Shown one piece after another: positions 48,815-57,644 of a DNA stretch of 64,000 nt. This stretch comes from Paludibacter sp. GTDB lineage: Bacteria; Bacteroidota; Bacteroidia; Bacteroidales; Paludibacteraceae. Both the position numbers and the translations under genes were made by a program. The stretch is taken from positions 51,016-115,015 of the forward strand of contig JAQTUE010000020.1 in assembly GCA_028710415.1 (NCBI GenBank), written 5' to 3'. Position 1 is the stretch's first letter, and each line of letters begins with the position of its first letter. The notes under the pieces are model-generated. The model ran no database searches. It saw nothing but the letters and a program-made list of their open reading frames with translations, and was not told the origin of the DNA.

Positions 48815-49357
48815 ATGCAATCATTTTTAGAATTAGTACAACATCGTCAAAGTGACAGGGCTTATCTGGATAAACCGGTAGAAGCTGAAAAGCTGGCACG
48901 GATACTGGAAGCAGCGCGGCTGGCACCTTCGGCCTGTAATTCCCAACCCTGGAAATTTATAGTGGTGACTGATCCTGAAAAGCGCCTGCAGGTAGCCGAT
49001 GCTACTGCAAGCAAGTTGCTATCGATGAATCATTTTACAAAACAAGCCCCTGTACAACTGGTGGTTATTGAAGAAAGCGGTAATTTCACTTCAAGTGTAG
49101 GAGGTTGGATGACCGACAAACATTACCCGCATATCGACCTGGGAATTGTGGCAGCCCATATTAGCCTGGCAGCAACCGATGAAGGACTTGGATCGTGTAT
49201 TATTGGATGGTGTGATGGAAAGAAAGTACAAAAGGCCCTTGAAATACCTAAAAACAAAAGGGTCATGCTGGTAATCCTGCTGGGATATTCGGCACAGCCT
49301 TTGAGAGAGAAGAAAAGAAAGACAAAAAAAGAGATTGTGTCGTACGATAAATATTAA
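48815..49357 (+). CDS. Nitroreductase-family flavoprotein
   Basis: A 180-residue nitroreductase. It has the FMN-contact RQSDRAYLDKPV (residues 11-22), LEAARLAPSACNSQPWKFIVV (about 31-51) and GLGSCIIGWCDGKKVQKALEIPKN near the C-terminus. Members reduce nitro compounds, quinones or enoates with NAD(P)H; the substrate here is unknown. The basic end (REKKRKTKKEIVSYDKY) is usual for the small subfamily. It is divergent from tilS across a MITE-like element. Confidence 0.85.
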   Translation: MQSFLELVQHRQSDRAYLDKPVEAEKLARILEAARLAPSACNSQPWKFIVVTDPEKRLQVADATASKLLSMNHFTKQAPVQLVVIEESGNFTSSVGGWMTDKHYPHIDLGIVAAHISLAATDEGLGSCIIGWCDGKKVQKALEIPKNKRVMLVILLGYSAQPLREKKRKTKKEIVSYDKY

Positions 49358-49363
49358 GAAGAA

Positions 49364-49385
49364 CCCCCGACCCCTAAAGGGGAGG
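49364..49385. repeat. CCCCTTTAGGGG family, copy 1
   Basis: CCCCTAAAGGGG preceded by a CCCCC run, read on the plus strand. It lies just after the nitroreductase gene. The remaining gap up to 49744 holds AAGGG-type repeats in both orientations near 49490-49630 and no gene. Confidence 0.75.
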
Positions 49386-49744
49386 AAGAAAAGAAACCAT
49401 GACCTCACCCGATAAAAATAGGGATAAATTGCGGGAAGTAAGAAAAAGAGAAAAGTAAATGTAATCAGCTTAAAAAAAGAAACTTGAAAAAAATAAGGGC
49501 AAGTTCTTTTTACTTAACATTTCTACTAAGGGTGAAAAACGAAAATAAGGTTTTTTATTAATACCCTTATTTTTAGATATTAAACCTTAGTATAAAACCG
49601 AATTACCTGGATTTAACCCTTATTCCCTTATTTCAGAATCAGTAAACAATATTAATTTTCAATCTTCAATTTTAAAATTATTACGGTTTTACTCAATCTT
49701 AAAAGGAGAGCAATTTATGTTTCATATTTATTAATTTATTGATT

Positions 49745-51091
49745 ATGAACGAAAATAATGAGAATAAAAGTAACTCCGGTTCACCTTTAGGGGGTAGGGG
49801 GTTAACTTATATCCAAACTTTAGAATACTTATACGACCGTCTGCCGGTATTTCACCACATTGGAAGTGATGCCTATAAGCCCGGGCTTCAGAATACCATT
49901 CAGTTGATGAATGCGTTGAACAACCCGCAAAACAACTACCGGACCATACATATTGCAGGAACGAACGGAAAAGGCTCTGTTTCGCATCTGCTGGCAGCTG
50001 TATTGCAGGAATCGGGTTATAAAGTAGGTTTGTATACGTCGCCGCACCTGGTTGATTTCAGGGAACGCATACGCGTCAACGGTGAAATGATCGAACAACA
50101 GTATGTTGTTGATTTTGTAGAAGAACATAAGAGTCTGTTTGATGTTATTGAACCTTCTTTCTTTGAAGCTACCATGGCTATGGCCTTTAATTATTTCAAT
50201 GCATGCAATGTTGACGTAGCTGTGATTGAAGTGGGATTGGGAGGAAGGCTTGACAGCACCAATATTATTAACCCTGAATTATCGGTGATAACAAACATTA
50301 GTTTCGATCATATGGCATTTTTGGGCGATACGCTTGAACAGATTGCCATTGAGAAAGCAGGTATTATCAAACAAAATGTTCCTGTTGTGATTGGAGAAGC
50401 ACTGCCTGAAACGATCCCCGTATTCGAAATGAGGGTGATGGAAAAAGATGCCCCCATTTATTATGCCGAGGAATTTGTACAGGTAACTTTCAAGGGGTAC
50501 GATAAGAATGCCATGATTGTTGAAACATCCGATGATAAAACCTACCAGGTTGGATTATGCGGCATTTACCAGCTGAAAAACATAGCTACCACTCTCACTG
50601 CTATTGACCAGTTGAATGAACTGGATTTCAGGATATCAAATTCTTCTATCAAAAAAGGGTTTGAGAAAGTAACCGAACTGACAGGCTTTAGAGGGAGATG
50701 GCAGGAATTGCAGCAGGCTCCTGTTGTAGTTGCCGATACAGGCCATAATGAAGGTGGATTCAGGTATATTACCGAACAGCTCAAACAACAAACCTATAAA
50801 ACCCTGCGAATAGTGATCGGCATGGTGAATGATAAAGATATATCGGCTGTACTGGCATTGTTACCAAAAGATGCCCGTTATTACTTTACGCAGGCAGCAA
50901 TTCTACGGGCACTACCGGCTGAAGAATTGAAGAAACAAGGTGAAAGCTTAGGTTTAAAAGGTGAGGCTTATCCTTCAGTGGAAGAAGCAGTCAGGGCAGC
51001 GTTGGAAGAGGCGGACCAACATGATTTTGTATTTATTGGCGGGAGCAATTTTGTGGTTGGCGAAGCAATTGCTAATTTTACATGCAACTAA
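49745..51091 (+). CDS. folC: Folylpolyglutamate/dihydrofolate synthase
   Basis: 448 residues from ATG at 49745 (a TTG at 49739 adds two). The family core begins at TYIQTLEYLYDRLPVF. It contains the P-loop HIAGTNGKGSVSHLLAAVLQ, the GLYTSPHLVDFRERIRVNG segment, VIEVGLGGRLDSTN and FRGRWQ, all diagnostic of FolC. It adds glutamate to folates. The first 18 residues (MNENNENKSNSGSPLGGRG) are odd: they include a copy of the CCCCTTTAGGGG dispersed repeat (49780-49802) translated as SPLGGRG. The true start may lie inside or just after it. Confidence 0.93.
   Translation: MNENNENKSNSGSPLGGRGLTYIQTLEYLYDRLPVFHHIGSDAYKPGLQNTIQLMNALNNPQNNYRTIHIAGTNGKGSVSHLLAAVLQESGYKVGLYTSPHLVDFRERIRVNGEMIEQQYVVDFVEEHKSLFDVIEPSFFEATMAMAFNYFNACNVDVAVIEVGLGGRLDSTNIINPELSVITNISFDHMAFLGDTLEQIAIEKAGIIKQNVPVVIGEALPETIPVFEMRVMEKDAPIYYAEEFVQVTFKGYDKNAMIVETSDDKTYQVGLCGIYQLKNIATTLTAIDQLNELDFRISNSSIKKGFEKVTELTGFRGRWQELQQAPVVVADTGHNEGGFRYITEQLKQQTYKTLRIVIGMVNDKDISAVLALLPKDARYYFTQAAILRALPAEELKKQGESLGLKGEAYPSVEEAVRAALEEADQHDFVFIGGSNFVVGEAIANFTCN
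49780..49802. repeat. CCCCTTTAGGGG family, copy 2, inside folC
   Basis: CACCTTTAGGGGGTAGGGGG matches the family (one half-site changed) and lies within the open frame of folC, just before its conserved start. Confidence 0.75.
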
Positions 51092-51113
51092 TAACCGATT
51101 ACCATCAGATAGA

Positions 51114-51749
51114 ATGAAGAATAAAAAATTAAATACAGTTACAATGAAAATTTCAAAAGCGGATATCAGGTATCTAGGCCAGTTAATTTTTACCTGGACA
51201 TTTTTAAACCTGTCACTGAATATGATCGGGTTATTTATTACCAAAATGCTCAATGAAGCTGAATTCAGTTATATTGATAGCGTTAAGAACGAATTTGTCA
51301 TGCCGCTTGTCATTCAATCCCTATTGTTTACCTTTTGCATTGCAGCAGCTTATCAGTTTTTGAAAAACAGGAAGTATGCTGATTATGTCTTTGTAGGGTT
51401 TCAAATTGTAATGTTCCATCTCATCTTCTTTTTGAATTTAAAGATCCACCATGGAATGCATTTCGAATCTACATTCAACAATATCGGTGTCAGATACCTG
51501 AGCAACGGGGGCCAGTACCTGGTGGACATCCTGTATCTGTATTTTCCAATTAATGGTATGTTTGATAACGGACTGTTCAAGCCTGATAATCTGGGTACCT
51601 TCTATATCCACTGGATACTACTGAACATTGTCTATTATTTTGGATTAACCTGGATATCCATTAAGGTTGCTAAGTTCTTTTTTGAAGATAAACCTGAAGT
51701 ACCGGTTGCTCAGAAGGATGAAGAATCAACAGAAACTGAATCAGAATAA
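51114..51749 (+). CDS. Hypothetical polytopic membrane protein
   Basis: 211 residues from ATG at 51114; a longer frame from within folC is not needed. About five membrane helices are visible (LGQLIFTWTFLNLSLNMIGLF, PLVIQSLLFTFCIAAAYQFL, YVFVGFQIVMFHLIFFLNL and two near the C-terminus), then an acidic tail (EESTETESE). No family recognised. It begins 22 bases after folC and is probably co-transcribed. It faces def across a shared terminator. Confidence 0.65.
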   Translation: MKNKKLNTVTMKISKADIRYLGQLIFTWTFLNLSLNMIGLFITKMLNEAEFSYIDSVKNEFVMPLVIQSLLFTFCIAAAYQFLKNRKYADYVFVGFQIVMFHLIFFLNLKIHHGMHFESTFNNIGVRYLSNGGQYLVDILYLYFPINGMFDNGLFKPDNLGTFYIHWILLNIVYYFGLTWISIKVAKFFFEDKPEVPVAQKDEESTETESE

Positions 51750-51843
51750 TTGAGAAAAGCTATCGTATTATTTATACAGTCATAATAACAGCGAATCAGT
51801 AGAATCCTGATATTCTGAAATTGATTTATACTTTATTAAAAAC

Positions 51844-51886
51844 AAAACAGGCTGAACTTCATATCCATGAACGTTCAGCCTGTTTT
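51844..51886. terminator. Bidirectional terminator between membrane-protein gene and def
   Basis: Perfect 14-base arms (51844-51857 and 51873-51886), A-rich at the left and T-rich at the right, around a 15-base loop. Confidence 0.85.
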
Positions 51887-51908
51887 GATAATATATAAGT
51901 GATTGGCT

Positions 51909-52460
51909 TTAGGCAGCCTTTATTTTATAACTGCACGAAGCTTTTCCTTTTACAATACTGGTCAGCCTTGACTTTAATAACTGACGACGGATAGGAGTTA
52001 CCCGGTCAGTGAACAAATGACCTTCCAAATGGTCATACTCATGTTGAACAACCCGGGCTTTATAGCCTTCGAATTCTTCAATATGTTCAATAAATTCAGT
52101 ATCCTGGTATTTAATTTTTATCTTTAGAGCCCGCATCACCATTTCGTGAACACCCGGAATGCTCAGGCAACCTTCTTCAGCAGATACTTCTTCCGCGCTG
52201 CGTTCAAGAATAACCGGATTTATCATCACAGTCTTAAAGGCACCCAATTCAGGATCATCTTCCTTGAAAGGAGCTAAATCAATCACCAGCAACCGTATTG
52301 ACAATCCTACCTGTGGTGCAGCCAGCCCAACGCCTTCGGCATGATACATGGTTTCGTACATATTGGTTATCAACGCATTTAATTCAGGATAATCTACTGT
52401 TATATCCTCAGTCTGTTTTCGTAAAACGGCATTGCCGTAAGTATAAATTGGTAATATCAT
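51909..52460 (-). CDS. def: Peptide deformylase
   Basis: 183 residues from ATG at 52460; the longer frame from TTG at 52496 adds 12 residues not seen in the family and is rejected. All three deformylase motifs are present: GVGLAAPQVG, EEGCLSIPG and QHEYDHLEG, giving the Cys and two His metal ligands and the catalytic Glu. It removes the formyl group from new proteins. The gene follows ruvX with a 71-base gap. Confidence 0.96.
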   Translation of the reverse strand: MILPIYTYGNAVLRKQTEDITVDYPELNALITNMYETMYHAEGVGLAAPQVGLSIRLLVIDLAPFKEDDPELGAFKTVMINPVILERSAEEVSAEEGCLSIPGVHEMVMRALKIKIKYQDTEFIEHIEEFEGYKARVVQHEYDHLEGHLFTDRVTPIRRQLLKSRLTSIVKGKASCSYKIKAA

Positions 52461-52531
52461 TGTAAGTAAGCAAGTATTTAGTAAACCAGTAATCAAAAAT
52501 TGTAATTAAACAATTGTAAAGACTACAAAGT

Positions 52532-52954
52532 TCAATGATTAAACATATTTGACTCCAGATAGCTTTGCAATATTATGGTAGCTGATATTTTATCCACCAG
52601 TTCCTTGTTTTGCCTGTCTTTCTTCTTTAAACCGCCTTCGAGCATTGCTTTATGGGCTAGAGCTGAAGTAAAACGTTCATCGACATAAACAAGTTCAATA
52701 TCCGGAAACCTGCGTTGCAAACCGACAACAAAAGGACGTATATATTGCATGGAATCCGATTCCAGGCCATTCATCTGTTTGGGTAACCCAATAACAAATT
52801 TCTCAACAGGCTCTTTGTCAATGTATTTTTGCAGATAATCCAGCACCTCATGAACCGGGACGGTATCCAGGCCATTGGCAGTAATATGCAGCATATCTGT
52901 GACAGCAAGACCAACCCGCTTTTGCCCGTAATCAATTGCAAGTATTCTTCCCAT
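52532..52954 (-). CDS. ruvX: Holliday junction resolvase-like / pre-16S rRNA nuclease YqgF
   Basis: 140 residues from ATG at 52954, where the family start MGRILAIDYGQKRVGLAV lies; the longer frame to 52996 runs through the -7 box and is rejected. RNase H-like motifs: DYG near the start, FVIGLPKQMNG, VYVDERFTS and a late DKISATIILQSYL. The family processes the 5' end of 16S rRNA and was first described as a Holliday junction resolvase. It is first in a likely ruvX-def operon. Confidence 0.93.
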   Translation of the reverse strand: MGRILAIDYGQKRVGLAVTDMLHITANGLDTVPVHEVLDYLQKYIDKEPVEKFVIGLPKQMNGLESDSMQYIRPFVVGLQRRFPDIELVYVDERFTSALAHKAMLEGGLKKKDRQNKELVDKISATIILQSYLESNMFNH

Positions 52955-52974
52955 AATTTTTTTTATTGCGGGTA

Positions 52975-52982
52975 CAAAGGTA
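52975..52982 (-). promoter_or_regulatory. -7 box for ruvX-def
   Basis: TACCTTTG on the minus strand, about 20 bases before the ruvX ATG. No good -33 box was found. The gap to hppA (52955-53468) otherwise holds only AT-rich DNA and the hppA promoter. Confidence 0.45.
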
Positions 52983-53374
52983 CAACATTTAGTCAAATTA
53001 TTAGAATGCAGTGTAAATCGCCTGATATTTTTTCATGTTAATACTAAATTTTTAAACTGGCATAACGTTCAAAAGTAGTAATTATTGAGAATTAGTTCGA
53101 CAGCTTAACGGAAAAGTAAATAGTTGTACTAATATTATATAACCAACTCTATTAATAAAACGGGCTATTAAGAACTTTTAATCACATCATGTTGAAAAAT
53201 ATATTTTTATAAATGAATTTAATAATTTCCAATTTACAAATAATTATACACGATATATTCCTTATTTCAGATTCAACTTAAGATCTATAGGCAAATGCTC
53301 GCTAAATGCAGAAGAAGATAACAAAACACTGCTTTAAAACATAAATTTGACTTATTATTTCTTCAAAAAAAAAA

Positions 53375-53404
53375 TTGTAAATCGAAAAAGTTGTATTAAT
53401 TTTG
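53375..53404 (+). promoter_or_regulatory. Promoter for the membrane pyrophosphatase gene
   Basis: TTG (53375-53377), 19 bases, TAATTTTG (53397-53404). The leader of about 55-60 bases is very T-rich at first. Confidence 0.65.
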
Positions 53405-53468
53405 GGAGAATTTTTTTTTATTTTTTCACGTTTAATTTTCCCCAATTTTAAATTATTAATAGTATTTT

Positions 53469-55940
53469 ATGAAACAAATCAAAAGGATGGTATTGCTGTT
53501 TTTTGCAGTAGTACTGACATCAGTCAAGACGTTTGCCGGCGAGGCGGACATTGCTATTCCGGACTTACATGCCGGTGAATTTCACATTTTCGGACAGGTT
53601 ATTTCGTCCTGGGATTTCTTATTCTACGGGGCACTGGTTATCTGTGTGACGCTTAGTATCAGCTTGTGGCTCTTTTCGCAAGTTAAGAAGCAAACAGCGC
53701 ATGAATCCATGCTCAAAGTATCCGAAATTATTTTTCAAACATGTAAGACCTATTTATTGCAACAAGGAAAATTCCTGTTAATGCTTTTTGCATTTGTTGC
53801 CGTAATTATGTCATATTATTTCCTGGCACTCCAGGGAAAAACAGTAGGGACATTATTATATGTACTCTTTTATTCTATTCTGGGAATGGGTGGATCGTAT
53901 GCAGTGGCCTGGTATGGTATCCGTATCAACACCTATGCAAACTCCCGTACCGCTTTTGCTTCACTTCATGGAAAACCGTGGAATGTAGTTGATATACCAT
54001 TACGCGCCGGTATGAGTGTGGGTCTGTTCCTTATTTCATTGGAATTAGTGATGATGGTAATCATTCTGTTGTTTGTTCCACGCGAAATAGTTGGTATTTG
54101 TTTCCTAGGTTTTGCCATTGGTGAATCATTAGGAGCGAGCGTTCTGCGTATTGCAGGTGGTATCTTTACCAAGATTGCCGATATCGGGTCAGACTTAATG
54201 AAAATCGTATTCAATGTAAAAGAAGATGATCCCCGCAATCCGGGTGTAATTGCCGATTGTACCGGTGATAATGCCGGAGACAGCGTAGGACCTACTGCCG
54301 ATGGATTTGAAACATATGGTGTAACAGGTGTTGCTTTGATTACATTTATCACCCTGGCAGTTCCTTTTGCATTTCCGGGAAAGCCTGAAATGATTGGTGA
54401 AATTCAGGCTAAACTGATTGTATGGATTTTTGGTATGCGCTTCCTGATGGATCTTATGTCAGGCGTTTCTTACTTTATAAACCAGGCTATTTCTAAACGC
54501 AAATACAAAGGACTTAAAATGTTTGATTTTGAAGAACCGTTGATGCGCCTGATCTGGATTGCTGCTATTTTAAGCATTTCTACGTCTTTCTTTATGAGCC
54601 ATTTGCTTGTAGGCGACTTAGCTCAAATAACCGGTAATGCTGCAGATAGTACTTTGTGGTGGAAACTGGCAGGGATTATCAGTTGCGGAACATTAGCAGC
54701 CGTACTGATTCCTGAATTTACAAAACTGTTTACCAGTTCAAAATCAGCCCACGTAAGCGAAATTGTAACTGCTTCACGTGAAGGTGGACCTTCCTTAAAT
54801 ATCCTTTCTGGTATTGTGTCAGGTAACTTTGGTGCTTTCTGGACTGGAATGTTAATTGTAGGTTTGATGACAGGTGCTTATTTTATCAGTCAACTTGGAC
54901 TGACTTCAATTCTTGGACCTCATGCATCTATTTTTGCCTTTGGACTGGTTGCTTTTGGTTTCCTTTGTATGGGACCTGTGACCATTGCTGTTGACAGTTA
55001 CGGACCGGTAACAGATAATGCCCAATCTATTTTTGAATTATCTCAAATTGATCAGATTCCAAATATCAAAGAAGAAATTGAAAAAGATTTCGGATTTACT
55101 CCTGATTTTGTATTGGGAAAACATTATCTGGAAGCAAATGATTCTGCCGGAAATACGTTTAAAGCAACTGCTAAACCGGTATTAATCGGAACAGCAGTAG
55201 TAGGAGCAACCACTATGATTTTCTCAATCATATTATTGCTTGAAAGTAAAGGCTTGTTGAGCGTTTCATTAACCTCAGCACCCATCCTGTTAGGTTTGAT
55301 TTGCGGTGGAGCAGTTGTGTTCTGGTTTAGTGGTGCTTCCATGCAGGCAGTTACCACCGGAGCTTATCGTGCTGTTGAATTTATCAAAAGTACGTTTGAT
55401 TTAAACAAGAAAGAAGCAAATATAGAAGACTCCAAGGAAGTTGTAAAAATTTGTACCCAATATGCACAAACAGGTATGTGGAACATTTTCGTTGCATTGA
55501 TCTGTTTTACCCTGGGATTTGCCTTCTTCGACAGTAATTTCTTTGTGGCTTATCTTATTTCTATAGCTACCTTTGGTTTATTCCAGGCAATCTATATGGC
55601 AAATGCCGGCGGATCATGGGATAATGCTAAAAAAGTAGTTGAAGTGGATTTAAAAGAAAAAGGTACACCTTTGCACGAAGCTGCCGTAATTGGTGATACA
55701 GTAGGTGATCCTTTCAAAGATACTTCATCAGTATCATTGAATCCGATTATTAAATTCTCTACCTTATTCGGCTTACTGGCAACAGAAATAGCCTTGAAAA
55801 TGAGATTGGATGCTGCTGCCAGCAATGGTTTTGATTACAGTGGAATAATCGGAGCAGGATTCCTGGTTGTTGCATTAGTATTCGTATGGCGTTCATTCTA
55901 CAAAATGAGAATCCCACTACGTGAGGAAGTTAAGGCATAG
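53469..55940 (+). CDS. hppA: Ion-pumping membrane pyrophosphatase
   Basis: An 823-residue membrane pyrophosphatase with about 16 helices, plus an extra N-terminal signal-like helix (1-24). The substrate and metal site motifs are clear: GGIFTKIADIGSDLMK, then DDPRNPGVIADCTGDNAGD. Near the C-terminus KEKGTPLHEAAVIGDTVGDP and DTSSVSLNP follow. It hydrolyses PPi and pumps H+ and/or Na+. The segment GNTFKAT has Lys where K+-independent enzymes carry it, but the Bacteroidetes types are known to vary, so ion use is left open. It ends in a strong terminator. Confidence 0.95.
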   Translation: MKQIKRMVLLFFAVVLTSVKTFAGEADIAIPDLHAGEFHIFGQVISSWDFLFYGALVICVTLSISLWLFSQVKKQTAHESMLKVSEIIFQTCKTYLLQQGKFLLMLFAFVAVIMSYYFLALQGKTVGTLLYVLFYSILGMGGSYAVAWYGIRINTYANSRTAFASLHGKPWNVVDIPLRAGMSVGLFLISLELVMMVIILLFVPREIVGICFLGFAIGESLGASVLRIAGGIFTKIADIGSDLMKIVFNVKEDDPRNPGVIADCTGDNAGDSVGPTADGFETYGVTGVALITFITLAVPFAFPGKPEMIGEIQAKLIVWIFGMRFLMDLMSGVSYFINQAISKRKYKGLKMFDFEEPLMRLIWIAAILSISTSFFMSHLLVGDLAQITGNAADSTLWWKLAGIISCGTLAAVLIPEFTKLFTSSKSAHVSEIVTASREGGPSLNILSGIVSGNFGAFWTGMLIVGLMTGAYFISQLGLTSILGPHASIFAFGLVAFGFLCMGPVTIAVDSYGPVTDNAQSIFELSQIDQIPNIKEEIEKDFGFTPDFVLGKHYLEANDSAGNTFKATAKPVLIGTAVVGATTMIFSIILLLESKGLLSVSLTSAPILLGLICGGAVVFWFSGASMQAVTTGAYRAVEFIKSTFDLNKKEANIEDSKEVVKICTQYAQTGMWNIFVALICFTLGFAFFDSNFFVAYLISIATFGLFQAIYMANAGGSWDNAKKVVEVDLKEKGTPLHEAAVIGDTVGDPFKDTSSVSLNPIIKFSTLFGLLATEIALKMRLDAAASNGFDYSGIIGAGFLVVALVFVWRSFYKMRIPLREEVKA

Positions 55941-55966
55941 ATTGATATCTGACTAATTCTTTATTT

Positions 55967-56012
55967 AACACCATATAAGCCTGCATCTAACAGACTTATA
56001 TGGTGTTTTTGT
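55967..56012 (+). terminator. Terminator downstream of hppA
   Basis: Perfect 13-base arms 55967-55979 and 55995-56007 are followed by a T-rich tract. Confidence 0.9.
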
Positions 56013-56045
56013 TTGTAAAGAAGGTGAGTTTTTGAAAGAATTTCT

Positions 56046-56053
56046 TATCTTTG
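56046..56053 (+). promoter_or_regulatory. -7 box for the DUF4494 gene
   Basis: TATCTTTG about 63 bases before the ATG. No -33 box at normal spacing is evident. Confidence 0.45.
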
Positions 56054-56115
56054 TACTCCTGAAAAAACAATAGAAACTTTTAATAAACAACTGATTTTTA
56101 AAACTATAATTCATT

Positions 56116-56553
56116 ATGCTGAACTGGTTCGAGTGCAAGATTAAATATGAAAAGACTGCCGAAGAAGGCAAGATTGTTAAAGTGAATGAAGCTTATCTGG
56201 TCGATGCCTTATCGTTTACGGAAGCGGAAGCACGTATTAATGAAGAAATGCAACCGTTTATCAGCGGTGAATTTATAGTATCCAACATTCGCAGGGCACG
56301 CATTAATGAGCTCTTCACCAATGAGAACGGGGACAAATGGTACCGTTGCAAAGTGTATTTCATCTCCCTGGATGAAGAAAAAGGCATTGAGAAACGTACT
56401 GCCACTACCATGATGGTTCAGGCAAATGATGTGAAAGAAGCCTGGGACGGATTAAAAGAAGGAATGAAAGGTTCCATGGCCGACTATCAGGTAGCTGCCA
56501 TTGTTGAAACCACCATTATGGATGTATTCCCTTTTGCTGCACCACAAGGATGA
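56116..56553 (+). CDS. DUF4494 protein
   Basis: A 145-residue soluble protein with no signal peptide. It matches the Bacteroidetes-specific DUF4494 family (MLNWFECKIKYEKT, then VVKVNEAYLVDALSFTEAE-like N-terminal strand-helix pattern, and KWYRCKVYFISLDE). It is typically encoded next to yggS in Bacteroidales, as here. Function unknown. A 32-base tandem repeat array fills the gap between the two. Confidence 0.85.
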   Translation: MLNWFECKIKYEKTAEEGKIVKVNEAYLVDALSFTEAEARINEEMQPFISGEFIVSNIRRARINELFTNENGDKWYRCKVYFISLDEEKGIEKRTATTMMVQANDVKEAWDGLKEGMKGSMADYQVAAIVETTIMDVFPFAAPQG

Positions 56554-56560
56554 TAAAAAA

Positions 56561-56766
56561 AATATTAGCTTTGCTGATATTAAATGAATATTGATATGAG
56601 CTTCGCTGATATTTGTTGAATATAGATTTTAGCTTCGCCGATATTATATGATTATTGATATTAGCTACGCTGATATTTATTGAATATTGATATGAGCTTC
56701 GCTGATATTAGTTGATTATTGATATCAGCGATGCTACTACCTACTACCTACTACCAACTACCTACT
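56561..56766. repeat. 32-bp tandem repeat array plus CTACTAC run
   Basis: Five units of exactly 32 bases start at 56561, 56593, 56625, 56657 and 56689; a sixth begins at 56721 and breaks down after about 12 bases. Each unit contains AGCT(T/A)CGCTGATATT, which folds on itself (AGC/GCT, ATAT/ATAT). From 56733 a CTACTAC run continues to the yggS start. Units are contiguous, with no unique spacers. Confidence 0.9.
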
Positions 56767-56771
56767 AAAAG

Positions 56772-57440
56772 ATGTCTATCCCACAAAACATACTCGAAAT
56801 AAGAAAGCACATTCCATCGCATGTGAAGCTGGTGTGTGTTTCCAAGTTTCATCCCAATGAAACTGTGCTGGAAGCTTATCAGTATGGGGAGCGTGTTTTT
56901 GGGGAAAGCAAGGTACAGGAACTCTGTGGTAAATTTGAAACCCTTCCAAAAGATATTTCCTGGCATTTCATAGGCCATTTGCAAACCAACAAGATAAAGT
57001 TTATTGTTCCTTTTGTTGAATTGATCCATGGGGTCGATTCCTACAAGTTATTGGAAGAAATAAACAAACAAGCCCTGAAAGCAGGAAAGACAGTAAACTG
57101 CCTGCTTCAAATACACATTGCAAAGGAAGATACCAAGTTTGGCTTTTCAGAGGAAGAACTCCTGCAAACATTGTCGGAAGGTAAATGGAAGGAACTTTCA
57201 GGTATCAACATCTGTGGCTTAATGGGTATGGCCACCTATACAGATAACCGTGATCAGATACGGGCTGAATTCAAAGGACTGAAAGCATTGCTCGATCAGG
57301 TGAAAAAACTCTATTTCTCAGATATGGCATCATTTTGTGAATTATCCATGGGAATGTCAGATGACTATCAACTTGCCATCGAAGAAGGAAGTACCTTGGT
57401 CCGGATTGGTAGTTCCATTTTCGGACACAGGGAGTATTGA
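56772..57440 (+). CDS. yggS: PLP homeostasis protein YggS/PROSC
   Basis: A 222-residue PLP-binding TIM-barrel protein. Lys25 in VCVSKFHPNE is the PLP lysine. Also seen: FGESKVQEL, SWHFIGHLQTNKIK, LMGMATYTDN and a C-terminal LSMGMSDDYQLAIEEGSTLVR, with the phosphate-binding Arg. It buffers free PLP and affects amino-acid metabolism; no enzymatic reaction is known. It follows DUF4494, after the tandem repeats, and its ATG lies 6 bases past the end of the CTACTAC run. Confidence 0.95.
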   Translation: MSIPQNILEIRKHIPSHVKLVCVSKFHPNETVLEAYQYGERVFGESKVQELCGKFETLPKDISWHFIGHLQTNKIKFIVPFVELIHGVDSYKLLEEINKQALKAGKTVNCLLQIHIAKEDTKFGFSEEELLQTLSEGKWKELSGINICGLMGMATYTDNRDQIRAEFKGLKALLDQVKKLYFSDMASFCELSMGMSDDYQLAIEEGSTLVRIGSSIFGHREY

Positions 57441-57560
57441 GCGATAAACCTAACTTGCAATTCTTAGAATCATAAACTTCATCCTCACCTGCCTTTCCTA
57501 AGCGTATAACTGTCTTCCTGCAATTCAAAATCCTTACATTCAAGTGATTTTACCCTTATA

Positions 57561-57593
57561 TTGCAATTCTTATTTTCAAAACCCGTATCTTTG
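57561..57593 (+). promoter_or_regulatory. Promoter for the M48 peptidase gene
   Basis: TTG (57561-57563) and TATCTTTG (57586-57593) with a 22-base spacer; the -7 box is a full match. Confidence 0.5.
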
Positions 57594-57644
57594 TATTTTT
57601 TATAGCTAAATATTAACTATCAAGACCCATTTAGTACAATTCTT

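Noticed and set aside
56561..56733. Regular 32-base repeats as a CRISPR array
   Set aside because: Units are contiguous with no unique spacers, and no cas gene is in the window.
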